This document shows positions 41,500 through 50,768 of a stretch of 64,000 nt of DNA, one piece after another. The stretch lies in assembly GCF_019679455.1 (NCBI RefSeq), contig NZ_JAIEZQ010000001.1, forward strand, positions 1,364,001 to 1,428,000. Direction: 5' to 3'. A program made the translations under genes and the position numbers. Origin of the DNA: Nocardioides jiangsuensis. GTDB lineage: Bacteria; Actinomycetota; Actinomycetes; Propionibacteriales; Nocardioidaceae. How positions within the stretch are numbered: the stretch's first letter is position 1; every line of letters begins with the position of its first letter. Under the pieces are notes generated by a model. It was not told the origin of the DNA, made no database searches, and saw only the letters and a program-made list of their open reading frames with translations.

Positions 41500-42531
41500 T
41501 CAGCGGGCAACGAGGGCGAGGAGCCGGTCGGCGACCCGGGCCCTGCCGCGTCCGTCGACCCTGGCCCACGCGGCGGAGGCGAGAGCTGCGCGCTGGGACG
41601 GGTCGCGGAGGAGGCCGCGCAGAGTGTCGTGGGCTGCGACCGCCCCCTCGCCGCGCAGCTCGGCCAGCGAGCCGAGGCCCGCAGCGAGCCTGCCGGACAC
41701 CAACCGCTGGTAGCTGACGGTCTGGTTGTCGGCGACCCGCACGAGAGCGGTGGCCGCGCCGAGCGCCAGAAGCTCCCAGGTCGAGGAGCCGGCGGCGCTG
41801 ACCACGAGGTCCGCTCCGACGACGAGCTCAGGCAGCCGGTCGGTCGGCGTGATCGCGTCGATGCTCTGCCCGGAGGCCAGCGGGATGGCGCTGACCTCGT
41901 CGAGCAGGTCGGAGCGGGTCACCACGGTCGCCACGAACGGCAGGCCGGTCCGCGCGAGCGCGCACGCGACGACCGGTGCCGCGCCGTACGCGTCGGTCCC
42001 GCCGAAGACCGCCATCACGGAGGGGACCGACGCCGTGGTCGCCGCCGGCGGCGCCGAGGGCCGCCGCAGCACGACGTCGTCGCGCAGGAGGGCGTAGCTC
42101 AGCCCCGCCAGCCGCTCGCTGCCGACCGGCAGCTCGACCGGGTCTTCCTCGGCGCCGATGTTCTGGTCGAGCAGGAGGTCGGCCTCGGCGCCGCGCAGCT
42201 GGTTGTCGACGAGGGCGAGCGTGGGCATCCCCGTCGCCCGCACGCCCCGGTAGACCGCACCGGGCAGCACATAGGAGTCGAACACGACGGCCGCGACGCC
42301 CTCGGCCCCGAAGAGCTCGACGTGGGCCTCGGCGGAGTCGACGGACGGGAGCAGCGCGAAGCCCCGGGTGCGGATCTGCTCGCGTGCCCACGGGACGGAG
42401 TGGGCGTCACAGACGAACACGACCTCGCAGCCCCTCGACGAGAGCTCCTCGGCCAGCGCCAGGCTGCGCATGACATGGCCGACACCGACGGTCGGCCCCA
42501 CGTCACAGCGGACGGCAATCCTGGGTGCCAA
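41500..42531 (-). CDS. pseG: UDP-2,4-diacetamido-2,4,6-trideoxy-L-altrose hydrolase
   Basis: A 343-aa GT-B-fold PseG. The N-terminal RCDVGPTVGVGHVMRSLALA block contains the active-site His19. VFGGTDAYGAAPVV marks the nucleotide-binding loop, and VVSAAGSSTWELLALGAATALV lies in the C-terminal half. It removes UDP from the PseH product to give the free sugar for PseI. The start is a TTG with AGGAG four bases upstream. It is the only minus-strand gene of the cluster, sharing an 88-nt divergent promoter region with pseB. Confidence 0.9.
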   Translation of the reverse strand: MAPRIAVRCDVGPTVGVGHVMRSLALAEELSSRGCEVVFVCDAHSVPWAREQIRTRGFALLPSVDSAEAHVELFGAEGVAAVVFDSYVLPGAVYRGVRATGMPTLALVDNQLRGAEADLLLDQNIGAEEDPVELPVGSERLAGLSYALLRDDVVLRRPSAPPAATTASVPSVMAVFGGTDAYGAAPVVACALARTGLPFVATVVTRSDLLDEVSAIPLASGQSIDAITPTDRLPELVVGADLVVSAAGSSTWELLALGAATALVRVADNQTVSYQRLVSGRLAAGLGSLAELRGEGAVAAHDTLRGLLRDPSQRAALASAAWARVDGRGRARVADRLLALVAR

Positions 42532-42569
42532 GGGGCTCCTCGCCTGTCGGATCGGATCAGGGCGACCGT

Positions 42570-42575
42570 TACGAT
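42570..42575 (+). promoter_or_regulatory. -10 box for pseB-pseC-pseF
   Basis: TACGAT in the 88-nt gap between pseG and pseB fits a -10; the transcript would start near 42583, giving a leader of about 37 nt. No clear -35. Confidence 0.4.
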
Positions 42576-42619
42576 ACTCGCGCCCGACGACACGTCACTC
42601 TCCAGCTAGGCGGACATGC

Positions 42620-43603
42620 ATGAGCGTTCTGCAGGAATCCGACATTCTCGTCACGGGCGGAACCGGATCCTTCGGCAAGGCGTTCGTCCGCTACGCCCTC
42701 GAGAACCTGAACCCGCGCCGGCTGATCATCTTCAGCCGCGACGAGCTGAAGCAGTACGAGGTCAGGCAGCTCTTCAACGACGACAGGCGCCTGCGCTGGT
42801 TCATCGGGGACGTCCGTGACGAGCAGCGCCTGCTGCGCGCCATGCACAACGTGGACTACGTCGTGCACGCCGCCGCCCTCAAGCAGGTCGACACCGCGGA
42901 GTACAACCCGTTCGAGTTCGTCAAGACCAACGTGATGGGCTCCCAGAACGTCATCGAGGCCGCCATCGACACGGGCGTGAAGAAGGTCGTGGCGCTGTCG
43001 ACGGACAAGGCATCGAGCCCGATCAACCTCTACGGCGCGACCAAGCTGACCGCCGACAAGCTCTTCGTCTCGGGGAACCACTACGCCGCGGCCTACGAGA
43101 GCCGGTTCTCGGTGGTGCGCTACGGCAACGTGATGGGCAGCCGCGGCTCGGTCATCCCGTTCTTCCGGAGCCTCGCCGAGGCGGGTCAGTCCCTGCCGAT
43201 CACGGACCTGCGCTGCACGCGCTTCTTCATCACGCTCCCGCAGGCGGTGAAGTTCGTCGTCGACTCCTTCGACATGATGCAGGGTGGCGAGCTGTACGTG
43301 CCGCGCATCCCGTCGATGAAGATCACCGACCTTGCCCAGGCGATCGCACCGGGTGCGGCGATGCACGACGTCGGCCTGCGCCCCGGCGAGAAGCTGCACG
43401 AGGAGATGATCTCCCCCGAGGAGGGCCGTCGGGCCCTGCGCGTCGGGGAGCGTTACGTCCTCCAGCCCGACCTCGGCACGTGGGGGTACGAGCCACCGGC
43501 CGACGGGAAGCTGATGGAGCCGGGCTTCGCCTACCGCTCGGACAGCAATGACGAATGGTTCACGCGCGACGACATCACCCGGATCCTCGAGCAGGACATC
43601 TGA
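42620..43603 (+). CDS. pseB: UDP-GlcNAc 4,6-dehydratase (5-inverting)
   Basis: A 327-aa extended short-chain dehydrogenase of the FlaA1/PseB group, the first pathway step. The NAD motif GGTGSFG is at residues 13-19. STDKASSPINLYGATK contains the catalytic Tyr138 and Lys142. VRYGNVMGSRGSVIPFF and LRPGEKLHEEM complete the family pattern. The ATG at 42620 gives the standard PseB length; upstream frame is the antisense of pseG. It is followed by pseC after 2 nt. Confidence 0.93.
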   Translation: MSVLQESDILVTGGTGSFGKAFVRYALENLNPRRLIIFSRDELKQYEVRQLFNDDRRLRWFIGDVRDEQRLLRAMHNVDYVVHAAALKQVDTAEYNPFEFVKTNVMGSQNVIEAAIDTGVKKVVALSTDKASSPINLYGATKLTADKLFVSGNHYAAAYESRFSVVRYGNVMGSRGSVIPFFRSLAEAGQSLPITDLRCTRFFITLPQAVKFVVDSFDMMQGGELYVPRIPSMKITDLAQAIAPGAAMHDVGLRPGEKLHEEMISPEEGRRALRVGERYVLQPDLGTWGYEPPADGKLMEPGFAYRSDSNDEWFTRDDITRILEQDI

Positions 43604-43605
43604 CC

Positions 43606-44730
43606 GTGCTGCCCTACGGGCGTCAGTCCGTCTCCGAGGAAGACGTCGCCGCCGTCACGGCGGTGCTGTCCGGCGACTGGTTGACCACCGGACCCCATGT
43701 CGCCGAGTTCGAGTCCGCGATCTCGGCGATGGTCGGCGGGCACCGGGCGGTGAGCTGCACCAGCGGCACGGCCGCGCTCCACATCGCCTACGCGGCGCTC
43801 GGCCTCGGGCCGGGTGACGAGGTGGTCACGACGCCCATGACCTTCGTGGCGACCGCGAGCACGGCGTCGCTCCTCGGCGCCACGATCGTCTTCGCCGACG
43901 TCGAGGAGGACACGGCGCTCATCGACCCGGGAGCGGTGTCGGCTCTCGTGGGCGACCGGACCCGGGTCGTCGCCGCCGTGGACTATGCAGGGCACCCGTG
44001 CGACTACGACCGGCTGAACGAGCTCGCCGCCGGCGTCGGTGCGGTCACCCTCGCCGACGCTGCCCACTCCGTGGGGGGTACGTCGCACGGCAGGCCGGTC
44101 GGGGACCTCGCCGACATCACCACGATGTCGTTCTTCCCGACCAAGAACCTCACCACCGGTGAGGGCGGAGCGGTCGTGGCAAAGGACCCCGCGCTGGCAC
44201 AGCGCGCAGCGGAGTTCCACAACATCGGCCTGATCCGTGACCCCGACCGCTTCGAGATCACCGACCAGGGTCCCTGGCACCAGGAAGTCCACGAGCTCGG
44301 GCTCAACTACCGGCTGACCGACATCGGGTCGGCCCTGGGGCTCAGCCAGCTGCGCCGGCTCCAGCAGTTCAAGCAGCGGCGCGCGGAGATCAAGGACCGT
44401 TACGACCAGGCGCTCGACGGAGTTGCCGGGGTGCGCGTGCCCGTGCGGCGCGACGACGTCGACCCCGCCTGGCACCTCTACCCGCTGCGGGTCCTCGACG
44501 GTCGCCGACGCGAGGTCTTCGAGAAGATGCGCGCGGCAGGGATCGGGGTACAGGTCAACTACCTCCCGGTCTACTGGCACCCTGTCTACGCGCGGATGGG
44601 CTACCGGCGCGGCATGTGTCCCCACGCCGAGGCGTTCTACGCCGAGGAGCTCTCGCTGCCGATGTTCCCCGACCTCACCGACACGCAGGTCGACCACGTC
44701 GTCGAGCAGCTGGTCGAGGCGCTGCACTGA
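43606..44730 (+). CDS. pseC: UDP-4-amino-4,6-dideoxy-L-AltNAc transaminase
   Basis: A 374-aa PLP-dependent DegT/DnrJ/EryC1 aminotransferase, second step of the pathway. PLP-binding Lys180 sits in FFPTKNLTTGEGG, with LADAAHSVGG upstream and LGLNYRLTDIGSALGLSQL after. QVNYLPVYWHPVY is in the C-terminal domain. The GTG at 43606 removes an out-of-family extension and gives the usual start, LPYGRQSVSEEDV. Its stop overlaps the pseF ATG by one base. Confidence 0.93.
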   Translation: MLPYGRQSVSEEDVAAVTAVLSGDWLTTGPHVAEFESAISAMVGGHRAVSCTSGTAALHIAYAALGLGPGDEVVTTPMTFVATASTASLLGATIVFADVEEDTALIDPGAVSALVGDRTRVVAAVDYAGHPCDYDRLNELAAGVGAVTLADAAHSVGGTSHGRPVGDLADITTMSFFPTKNLTTGEGGAVVAKDPALAQRAAEFHNIGLIRDPDRFEITDQGPWHQEVHELGLNYRLTDIGSALGLSQLRRLQQFKQRRAEIKDRYDQALDGVAGVRVPVRRDDVDPAWHLYPLRVLDGRRREVFEKMRAAGIGVQVNYLPVYWHPVYARMGYRRGMCPHAEAFYAEELSLPMFPDLTDTQVDHVVEQLVEALH

Positions 44731-45458
44731 TGCGGGTCGGGATCATCACCCAGGCGCGGACGACGAGCACGCGGCTCCCGCGCAAGGTGTTGATGACCGC
44801 GGGGGGCCGCACGATGCTCGACCATCACCTCGACCGCCTCACCCGCAGCGGCCTGCCGGTCTACGTTGCCACGACCACCAACGCCACCGACGACGACATC
44901 GTCTCGCTGGCGGCAGGACGGGGGCTGCCGGTTCACCGGGGCAGCGAGCACGACGTGCTCTCCCGGTTCAGTGGCTGCGCTGCTGAGCACCACCTCGACA
45001 TCGTCGTACGGGTCACGTCCGACTGCCCACTGATCGACGGCGCCCTGATCGCCTCCGCGGTGGAGGACTTCGTGGCCGCCGACGACCCGTGGCTGTACCT
45101 GTCGAACTCGCTCGAGAGGACGTTCCCCCGCGGCTTCGACTTCGAGGTGTTCAGCGCCGAGGCGCTCTTCGATGCTCAGGAGCACGCCTCGGAGGAGGTC
45201 GAGCGTGAGCACGTGACGCCCTATCTCTACGCCAACCGGACCGGGCGGATGCACCTGCGGAACACGGCCTGGCCCGAGGACAAGTCGGCCTACCGAGTCA
45301 CCCTGGACACCGCAGACGACTTCGAGCTGCTCCGCCGGCTCATCGAGGAGCACCAGGCGCACACCCTGTCCTGTGCCCAGATCATCGAGGTGCTCGACGC
45401 CCACCCCCGTCTCGCCGCCATCAACGAGCACGTCGAGCAGAAGAAGCTCGGCCGGTAA
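44730..45458 (+). CDS. pseF: PseF/SpsF-type cytidylyltransferase
   Basis: A 242-aa nucleotidyltransferase of the CMP-NeuAc synthetase-like (SpsF) group. The N-terminal QARTTSTRLPRKVL (residues 8-21) is the CTP-binding motif. VRVTSDCPLIDG holds a metal-binding Asp, and LDTADDFELLRRL lies near the C-terminus. It should activate pseudaminic acid as CMP-Pse. The SpsF branch also occurs in Bacillus coat polysaccharide operons, so substrate specificity is inferred from the five other Pse genes around it. Confidence 0.85.
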   Translation: MRVGIITQARTTSTRLPRKVLMTAGGRTMLDHHLDRLTRSGLPVYVATTTNATDDDIVSLAAGRGLPVHRGSEHDVLSRFSGCAAEHHLDIVVRVTSDCPLIDGALIASAVEDFVAADDPWLYLSNSLERTFPRGFDFEVFSAEALFDAQEHASEEVEREHVTPYLYANRTGRMHLRNTAWPEDKSAYRVTLDTADDFELLRRLIEEHQAHTLSCAQIIEVLDAHPRLAAINEHVEQKKLGR

Positions 45459-45480
45459 CCACGCTGCGGCCCAGCAGTAT

Positions 45481-45496
45481 CCGGCCGCCAGGCCGG
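45481..45496. terminator. Short hairpin between convergent pseF and nuoD-like genes
   Basis: CCGGCC-GCCA-GGCCGG forms a 6-bp stem with a 4-nt loop in the 42-nt gap. No U-tract. Confidence 0.4.
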
Positions 45497-45500
45497 GGTG

Positions 45501-46727
45501 CTACTTGTCGATGTCGCCGACGACGAAGAACATCGAGCCGAGGATCGCCACCATGTCCGCGACGACGCAGCCGGTGAGGACCTCCGGAAGCACCGCGATG
45601 TTGTTGAACGACGCGCTGCGCAGCTTCATGCGCCACGGGGTCTTCTCGCCCCGGGAGACGAGGTAGTAGCCGTTGATGCCGAGCGGGTTCTCGGTCCAGG
45701 CGTACGTCGACCCCTCCGGGGCCTTGAGGATCTTCGGCAGCCGCACGTTGATCGGCCCCCGGTCGAGCGAGCGGAGCCGGTCGAGGCAGGCCTCCACGAT
45801 GTCGAGCGAGACCTGCACCTGGTCCAGCAGCAGCCCGAACCGCGCGTAGCAGTCACCCTCCGCGCGCAGCGACAGCCGCATCACGCCATCGGCGACGAGC
45901 TCGTCGTAGGCGAGGTACGGCTCGTCGCGCCGGAGGTCGAAGTCCACCCCGGAGGCCCGCGAGATCGGTCCCGAGACGCCGTACGCGTCGATCAGCTCGC
46001 GGGAGAGGATCCCGACGTTCTGGGTGCGGGCCTGGAAGATCTCGTTGCCGAAGATCAGGTCCTCGATCTGCGGCAGCCGGGAGCGGACCGCCGTGACCGC
46101 CTGCCCGCACCGGTCGAGCCAGCCGGCCGGCAGATCCTCCTTGAGCCCGCCGACCCGGTTGAACATGTAGTGCATCCGGCCGCCGGAGAGCTCCTCCATC
46201 ACCGCCTGGATCGTCTCGCGCTCCCGGAAGGCGTAGAACATCGGCGTGATCGCGCCGAGCTCGATCGGGTAGGAGCCCATGAACATCAGGTGGTTCAGCA
46301 CCCGGTTCAGCTCGGCGAGCAGGGTCCGCAGCCACACCGCCCGCGCGGGCACCTCCATGCCCAGCATCCGCTCGACGGCGAGCACCACGCCGAGCTCGTT
46401 GGAGAACGCCGAGAGCCAGTCGTGCCGGTTGGCGAGCACGATGATCTGCCGGTAGTCGCGCACCTCGAACAGCTTCTCGACGCCGCGGTGCATGTACCCG
46501 ACGACGGGTTCGCACGCCACGATGCGCTCGCCGTCGAGGGTGAGCCGGAGCCGCAGGACGCCGTGCGTCGCGGGGTGCTGGGGGCCGATGTTGAGGACCA
46601 TGTCCTGGGTGGCCATCCCGGGGCCGCCACCACGCTCGTGGTCGCCGAACCCGGCCGCACCCGCACCCACGCCGACCACGATCTGCTCGGGGCGTTTCAT
46701 CGGTCTGCGCTCAGTCACGGGGCCCAT
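45501..46727 (-). CDS. NuoD-like NADH-quinone oxidoreductase 49-kDa subunit, isolated copy
   Basis: A 408-aa protein clearly of the NuoD/NDUFS2 family: [18 protein letters not shown] (about 43-60), [26 protein letters not shown] and a C-terminal [28 protein letters not shown] region (seen in blocks). In complex I this subunit lines the quinone pocket. No other nuo gene is in the window, so this is a second, detached copy or part of another hydrogenase/Mrp-like assembly. Start uncertain: the first ATG (46727) and one at 46698 are both possible, since the N-terminal 38 residues are not family-like. Confidence 0.87.
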   Translation of the reverse strand: MGPVTERRPMKRPEQIVVGVGAGAAGFGDHERGGGPGMATQDMVLNIGPQHPATHGVLRLRLTLDGERIVACEPVVGYMHRGVEKLFEVRDYRQIIVLANRHDWLSAFSNELGVVLAVERMLGMEVPARAVWLRTLLAELNRVLNHLMFMGSYPIELGAITPMFYAFRERETIQAVMEELSGGRMHYMFNRVGGLKEDLPAGWLDRCGQAVTAVRSRLPQIEDLIFGNEIFQARTQNVGILSRELIDAYGVSGPISRASGVDFDLRRDEPYLAYDELVADGVMRLSLRAEGDCYARFGLLLDQVQVSLDIVEACLDRLRSLDRGPINVRLPKILKAPEGSTYAWTENPLGINGYYLVSRGEKTPWRMKLRSASFNNIAVLPEVLTGCVVADMVAILGSMFFVVGDIDK

Positions 46728-46741
46728 CGTCCCACGGCGTC

Positions 46742-46747
46742 TAGGCT
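46742..46747 (+). promoter_or_regulatory. Leaderless-type -10 box before the PH-domain pair
   Basis: TAGGCT is followed by 6 nt and the GTG at 46754. It lies 15 bp upstream of the divergent nuoD-like start. Confidence 0.6.
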
Positions 46748-46753
46748 CGACGC

Positions 46754-47242
46754 GTGAACGATCTCTTCGCCCCGCCGGGCAACGAGTGGCGCCCCGTCTC
46801 CCCGCAGCTCGGCCGGATGCGGCGTACCGTCCTGGCCGTCCTCGTGGCGGTCGCCGTGGTGGTGTCGCTGACGGCCGGGCTCGTCCTCGGCCTGCTCGGC
46901 TGGTTCGGCAGCCTCGCCGCGCTCTGGCTGGTGCTCGGCGCGGCCGGCTGGGTGGTGATCGGCCGCAATGCCCGGTCGTGGGGGTACGCCGAGCGGGACG
47001 AGGACCTGTTCATCAAGCACGGCGCGCTGTTCCGCGAGCTGGTCGCGGTGCCGTACGGGCGGATGCAGTTCGTGGACATCACCTCCGGCCCGGTCGAGCA
47101 GCTCTACGGGGTCGCGACCGTGCACCTGCACACCGCGAGCGCCAGCTCGAACGCCCGGATCCCCGGCCTCCCGGCCGCGGAGGCGGCCCGGCTCCGCGAC
47201 CGGCTGACCCAGCTCGGTGAGGCGCAGGCGGCCGGCCTGTGA
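46754..47242 (+). CDS. PH-domain membrane protein, YdbS-like
   Basis: A 162-aa protein with two membrane helices (about residues 24-60) followed by a bacterial PH-like (bPH2) domain: [28 protein letters not shown]. It pairs with the next gene, as YdbS and YdbT do in Bacillus. Function is not settled; roles in envelope stress or antimicrobial resistance have been proposed for relatives. Leaderless GTG start; its stop overlaps the next GTG (GTGA). Confidence 0.85.
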   Translation: MNDLFAPPGNEWRPVSPQLGRMRRTVLAVLVAVAVVVSLTAGLVLGLLGWFGSLAALWLVLGAAGWVVIGRNARSWGYAERDEDLFIKHGALFRELVAVPYGRMQFVDITSGPVEQLYGVATVHLHTASASSNARIPGLPAAEAARLRDRLTQLGEAQAAGL

Positions 47243-48642
47243 CCGACCGCCCCTTCCGGAGGCTCTCGCCGCTGACCCCGGTGGTGCGCGGCTTCATCGT
47301 GGTGGTCGCGGCCGGGACGACGGTGCTGCGCGACGTGACCCGCGGTGACCTCGGGCCGGCCGCGGTCCTGCTCGGGATGCTGCTCGTCGGCGGCGGCGTG
47401 TTCGGGATCGCGTCGTGGTACCGCACCAAGTTCTGGATCGAGGCCGACGAGCTCCGGGTGGACACCGGGGTGATCAGCCGGCAGTCCCGGAGGATCCGGA
47501 TCGACCGGCTCCAGGGCATCGATATCGTGCAGCCGTTCGTGGCGCGGCTGTTCGGGCTCGCCGAGCTGCGCATGGACGTCGCGGGGGGTCACGCCCGGGA
47601 GGGGTCGCTGGCCTTCCTCCCGCTCGGCGAGGCCCGCGAGCTCAAGGACCTCCTGCTCACCCACCGCGACGAGGTCCGGGCGCGTACGGCGCCGCCGGAG
47701 GCACGGCTCGCGGTGGAAGGGCCGGCGCCCACGGCGGAGGGGGCGACCCCGACCCCGCAGAGCGCCCCGGTGGCCGCCGTACCCGCTCCGCCGGGGCCCG
47801 AGCGGGTCCTCGCCCGGGTCGACCTCGGCACCCTGATGCTCAGCACCCTGCTGTCCGTCGAGACGATCGTGCTCGTGGTCCTCGGGACCGGCCTCCTGGC
47901 GGTGTTCGTGGCGAGCGGGGAGTGGCTCGGCGCCTCAGCGGTGGCACCGCTGCTCGCCGGCCTCGGGGTCGTCCTGTTCAAGCGGGTCTCGGGCAACTAC
48001 GGGTTCACCGTGTCGGAGACCCCGGCCGGCCTCCAGGTGCGCCGGGGCCTGTTCGACCTCACCGCGCAGACCATCACCGTCGCCCGGATCCAGGGGCTCG
48101 TGGTCACCGAGCCGCTGCTGTGGCGGTGGCTGGGCTGGTCCCGCCTGGACGTCTCGATCGCGGGCTACGGCGACTCCTCCGAGGACGAGGGGCCGGCGCC
48201 GTCGACGGTGCTGCCGGTGGGGCAGCGCGCGGCCGTGGCCTTCCTGGCGCGCCACGTGCTGGCCGGGGACGAGGTCGCGCAGGCCACGCTGCACCCGGCA
48301 CCGCGGGGGGCGCGGTGGGCGGCCCCGGTGGGCTGGCGGTACATGGCGGCCGGCGCGACGGACCGGCTGGTCGTCTCGCGCGAGGGGTGGCTGACCCGAC
48401 GTACGCACGCCGCCCCGCACGCCCGCGTGCAGTCCGTCCGGGTGACCCAGGGGCCGTGGCAGCGCCGGCTCGGCCTGGCCGACCTGCACCTCGACAGCCC
48501 GCCCGGGCCCACCCGGGTGCGCGCCCGCAACCGGGTCGCGGCCGAGACCCGGGAGTGGTTCGATGTGGAGGTGCGGGTGAGCCGGGAGGCCCGGCGCCGC
48601 CTGGGCAGGCCGGCTAGCCCTTCAGTGCCCCCGTCGCCCTGA
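47239..48642 (+). CDS. PH-domain membrane protein, YdbT-like
   Basis: A 467-aa protein with repeated bPH2 units, each after a pair of membrane helices. Unit one (about residues 60-140) has KFWIEADELRVDTGVISRQSRRIRIDRLQGIDI; unit two (about 245-340) has GFTVSETPAGLQVRRGLF and TVARIQGLVV; a third shorter unit near 380-450 has RLVVSREGWLTRR. A Pro/Ala linker lies between units one and two. Partner of the YdbS-like protein through a 4-bp overlap. Its 3' end overlaps the convergent acyltransferase by 29 bp. Confidence 0.85.
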   Translation: MTDRPFRRLSPLTPVVRGFIVVVAAGTTVLRDVTRGDLGPAAVLLGMLLVGGGVFGIASWYRTKFWIEADELRVDTGVISRQSRRIRIDRLQGIDIVQPFVARLFGLAELRMDVAGGHAREGSLAFLPLGEARELKDLLLTHRDEVRARTAPPEARLAVEGPAPTAEGATPTPQSAPVAAVPAPPGPERVLARVDLGTLMLSTLLSVETIVLVVLGTGLLAVFVASGEWLGASAVAPLLAGLGVVLFKRVSGNYGFTVSETPAGLQVRRGLFDLTAQTITVARIQGLVVTEPLLWRWLGWSRLDVSIAGYGDSSEDEGPAPSTVLPVGQRAAVAFLARHVLAGDEVAQATLHPAPRGARWAAPVGWRYMAAGATDRLVVSREGWLTRRTHAAPHARVQSVRVTQGPWQRRLGLADLHLDSPPGPTRVRARNRVAAETREWFDVEVRVSREARRRLGRPASPSVPPSP

Positions 48643-50674
48643 GCGCGGACCAGACCTCGCGGCGGAAGTGCGTGGCGATCGTGGTCGTGAAGTGGTTCCG
48701 GTTCTTCCAGACCACGATGCCGTCGACCACCGGCAGGCAGCGGGGAGCGCCCACGCAGATGATCGGGTTCACGTCGAGGGTGAACACGTCCGCCGAGCGT
48801 TCCGAGGCGATCCGGTAGTAGGCGTCGCTCACCGGCGTCTCGGCAGGCACGGGCACCTCGCACTGGTCGAGCCGGGTCGCGGTGGCCAGACAGTCCAGCG
48901 GGTCCATCCCGGGGGTGCCCAGCATGCTGGTGACCACCAGGGCCCGCCGGCCCTGGGAGGTGATCGTGTCGAGGGTCTCGGTGGTGGCCGCGAAGTTCAG
49001 CTCCGAGAGCGTCTCGTCCGACCCGCCGTCGCGCACCAGGTTCCCCGCCCACTCCGCCTCGTCGTCACGTGGGAGCGTGGCCAGGACGACCAGGTCCGGG
49101 TCGAGCACGGGCAGGGCCTCGTCGTACCACTCCGCGCGCAGCGACCGGCACTTCCGCTGGTTCTCCAGCGGCTGGGTCACGTTGACCAGCCCGGCCTGCC
49201 AGGAGCAGGCGGGCATCACGTTGAGGGACAGGGTCAGGTCGTGCTCCTGCGCGAGCTTGATGAACATCGGTCCGAGCATCCGCGCCTGGCTGTCACCGAC
49301 GAGGGTGATGTGGGGGCCGTCGCCGCGCACCACGACGCAGTCCTGCGGCCGCTCGACGGAGCAGGGCGGCATCGGGCCGGTGTCGTCGAGCACCGCACGC
49401 CAGTCGATGGCGGGGACCGGCGCCCGGCGCTCACGGTCGGTCGGTCCGACCGTCGTGGAGGCCGGGGTGGCGGTTGCCGTCCCGCCCGGGGTCGACCCCG
49501 GTGCCCAGCTGACCGCGGCCGCCTGCACCAGGCGTGGCTTCCGGTCGCTCTCGAGGACCACGGGGACCACGGCGGTCGCCACGAGGGCGCTGGCGGCCAC
49601 GCCGGCCACGACCGTGCTCCAGGTGTACCGGCGCAGGTGGCTCACCGTGCGGATCGGCATCTCGAACAGCTCGTAGGAGAGGACCGCCAGGCCGGTGCTC
49701 AGCACCGCTGAGATCACCGCCAGGACCGCCGGTCGGACCGCGAGCACCTCCTGGAGGACCAGGATCACCGGCCAGTGCCAGAGGTAGGTCCCGTAGGAGA
49801 CCTTGCCCAGGTAGACCGGCGTGCGGCCGGAGAGCCGGCGGCTCAGCCAGCCGTCGTCGGACAGCATCAGGCCGGCGACCAGGACGGCCGAGGCGAGCGT
49901 CGCGCCGACCCCGCGCCACGACGGGCTCAGCTCGACCGCGCCGCTGCCCAGCAGGAGCAGCCCGGCGAGGCCGGCGAGTGCGCCCGTGCCGGCGAGCGCG
50001 GACCCCGGCCGCCTGGCCAGGCCGCGCAGGGTCACCGCGAGGAGCGCGCCCGCGAGCAGCTGGTACAGCCGGGCGTCGGTGCCGTAGTAGGCCCGGTTCG
50101 GGTCCACCCCCGCCCAGGCGAGCTGGCTCGCCAGCGACAGGGCGAGCAGGCCGGCCAGCGCGGCGGCGGTGGCACCGGCCCAGCGGCGGGAGGCCCGGAC
50201 GAGCAGGAGCAGCAGGACCGGGAAGACGACATAGAACTGCTCCTCGATCGCCAGCGACCAGAAGTGCAGGAAGGGGCTCTCGTCGACCCCGGTGGCGAAG
50301 TAGTCGTTCTGCTGGGAGAGGAAGTTCCAGTTCGCCACGTAGAGCAGCGCGCTCTGCGCGTCGGTGACCAGCGGGACGCGGCGCACCAGCGACGTGGTGA
50401 GCAGGAACATCAAGCTGGTGGCGACCACGACCACCACCGCGGCGGGCAGCAGCCGGCGGACCCGTCGGGCGTAGAAGCGTCCCAGCGACAGCCGCCCGGT
50501 GCTGTCGAGCTCACTCAGGATCACGTTCGAGACGAGGAAGCCGGAGAGCACGAAGAACAGGTCCACCCCGATGAAGCCACCGCCGACCGACGCGAGGCCG
50601 CAGTGGAAGAGCAGCACGAGGTAGACGGCGACGGAGCGCAGCCCGTCGAGGGCAGGGCGATAGGACCAGGGCAC
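48614..50674 (-). CDS. OafA-type O-acyltransferase with SGNH domain
   Basis: A 686-aa membrane protein. Residues 1-360 are an acyltransferase-3 domain with about ten helices, starting YRPALDGLRSVAVYLVLLFHCG and containing the RRVRRLLPAA and FWSLAIEEQFY motifs. After a Thr/Pro linker (about 395-420) comes an extracytoplasmic SGNH domain with VGDSQARM as nucleophile block. The distal triad position reads K-N-R-N-H rather than the usual R-D-x-N-H, so the triad Asp is Asn. It likely O-acetylates a surface polysaccharide. GTG start without a strong Shine-Dalgarno sequence. Confidence 0.88.
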   Translation of the reverse strand: MPWSYRPALDGLRSVAVYLVLLFHCGLASVGGGFIGVDLFFVLSGFLVSNVILSELDSTGRLSLGRFYARRVRRLLPAAVVVVVATSLMFLLTTSLVRRVPLVTDAQSALLYVANWNFLSQQNDYFATGVDESPFLHFWSLAIEEQFYVVFPVLLLLLVRASRRWAGATAAALAGLLALSLASQLAWAGVDPNRAYYGTDARLYQLLAGALLAVTLRGLARRPGSALAGTGALAGLAGLLLLGSGAVELSPSWRGVGATLASAVLVAGLMLSDDGWLSRRLSGRTPVYLGKVSYGTYLWHWPVILVLQEVLAVRPAVLAVISAVLSTGLAVLSYELFEMPIRTVSHLRRYTWSTVVAGVAASALVATAVVPVVLESDRKPRLVQAAAVSWAPGSTPGGTATATPASTTVGPTDRERRAPVPAIDWRAVLDDTGPMPPCSVERPQDCVVVRGDGPHITLVGDSQARMLGPMFIKLAQEHDLTLSLNVMPACSWQAGLVNVTQPLENQRKCRSLRAEWYDEALPVLDPDLVVLATLPRDDEAEWAGNLVRDGGSDETLSELNFAATTETLDTITSQGRRALVVTSMLGTPGMDPLDCLATATRLDQCEVPVPAETPVSDAYYRIASERSADVFTLDVNPIICVGAPRCLPVVDGIVVWKNRNHFTTTIATHFRREVWSALRATGALKG

Positions 50675-50768
50675 GAGCAGAGAGAATGGAGCAGGACCTG
50701 GCCCGATGTGTCCTTTTTGCGAAGTCTGCCGGGATCGGCAACAGTGCGCCGCCGAGCCTCCGGGAGGG

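Noticed and set aside
38242-45458. Legionaminic or N-acetylneuraminic acid pathway
   Set aside because: PseB, PseC, PseG and PseH types are all present and no NeuC/LegG epimerase or LegB/C-type pair is seen.
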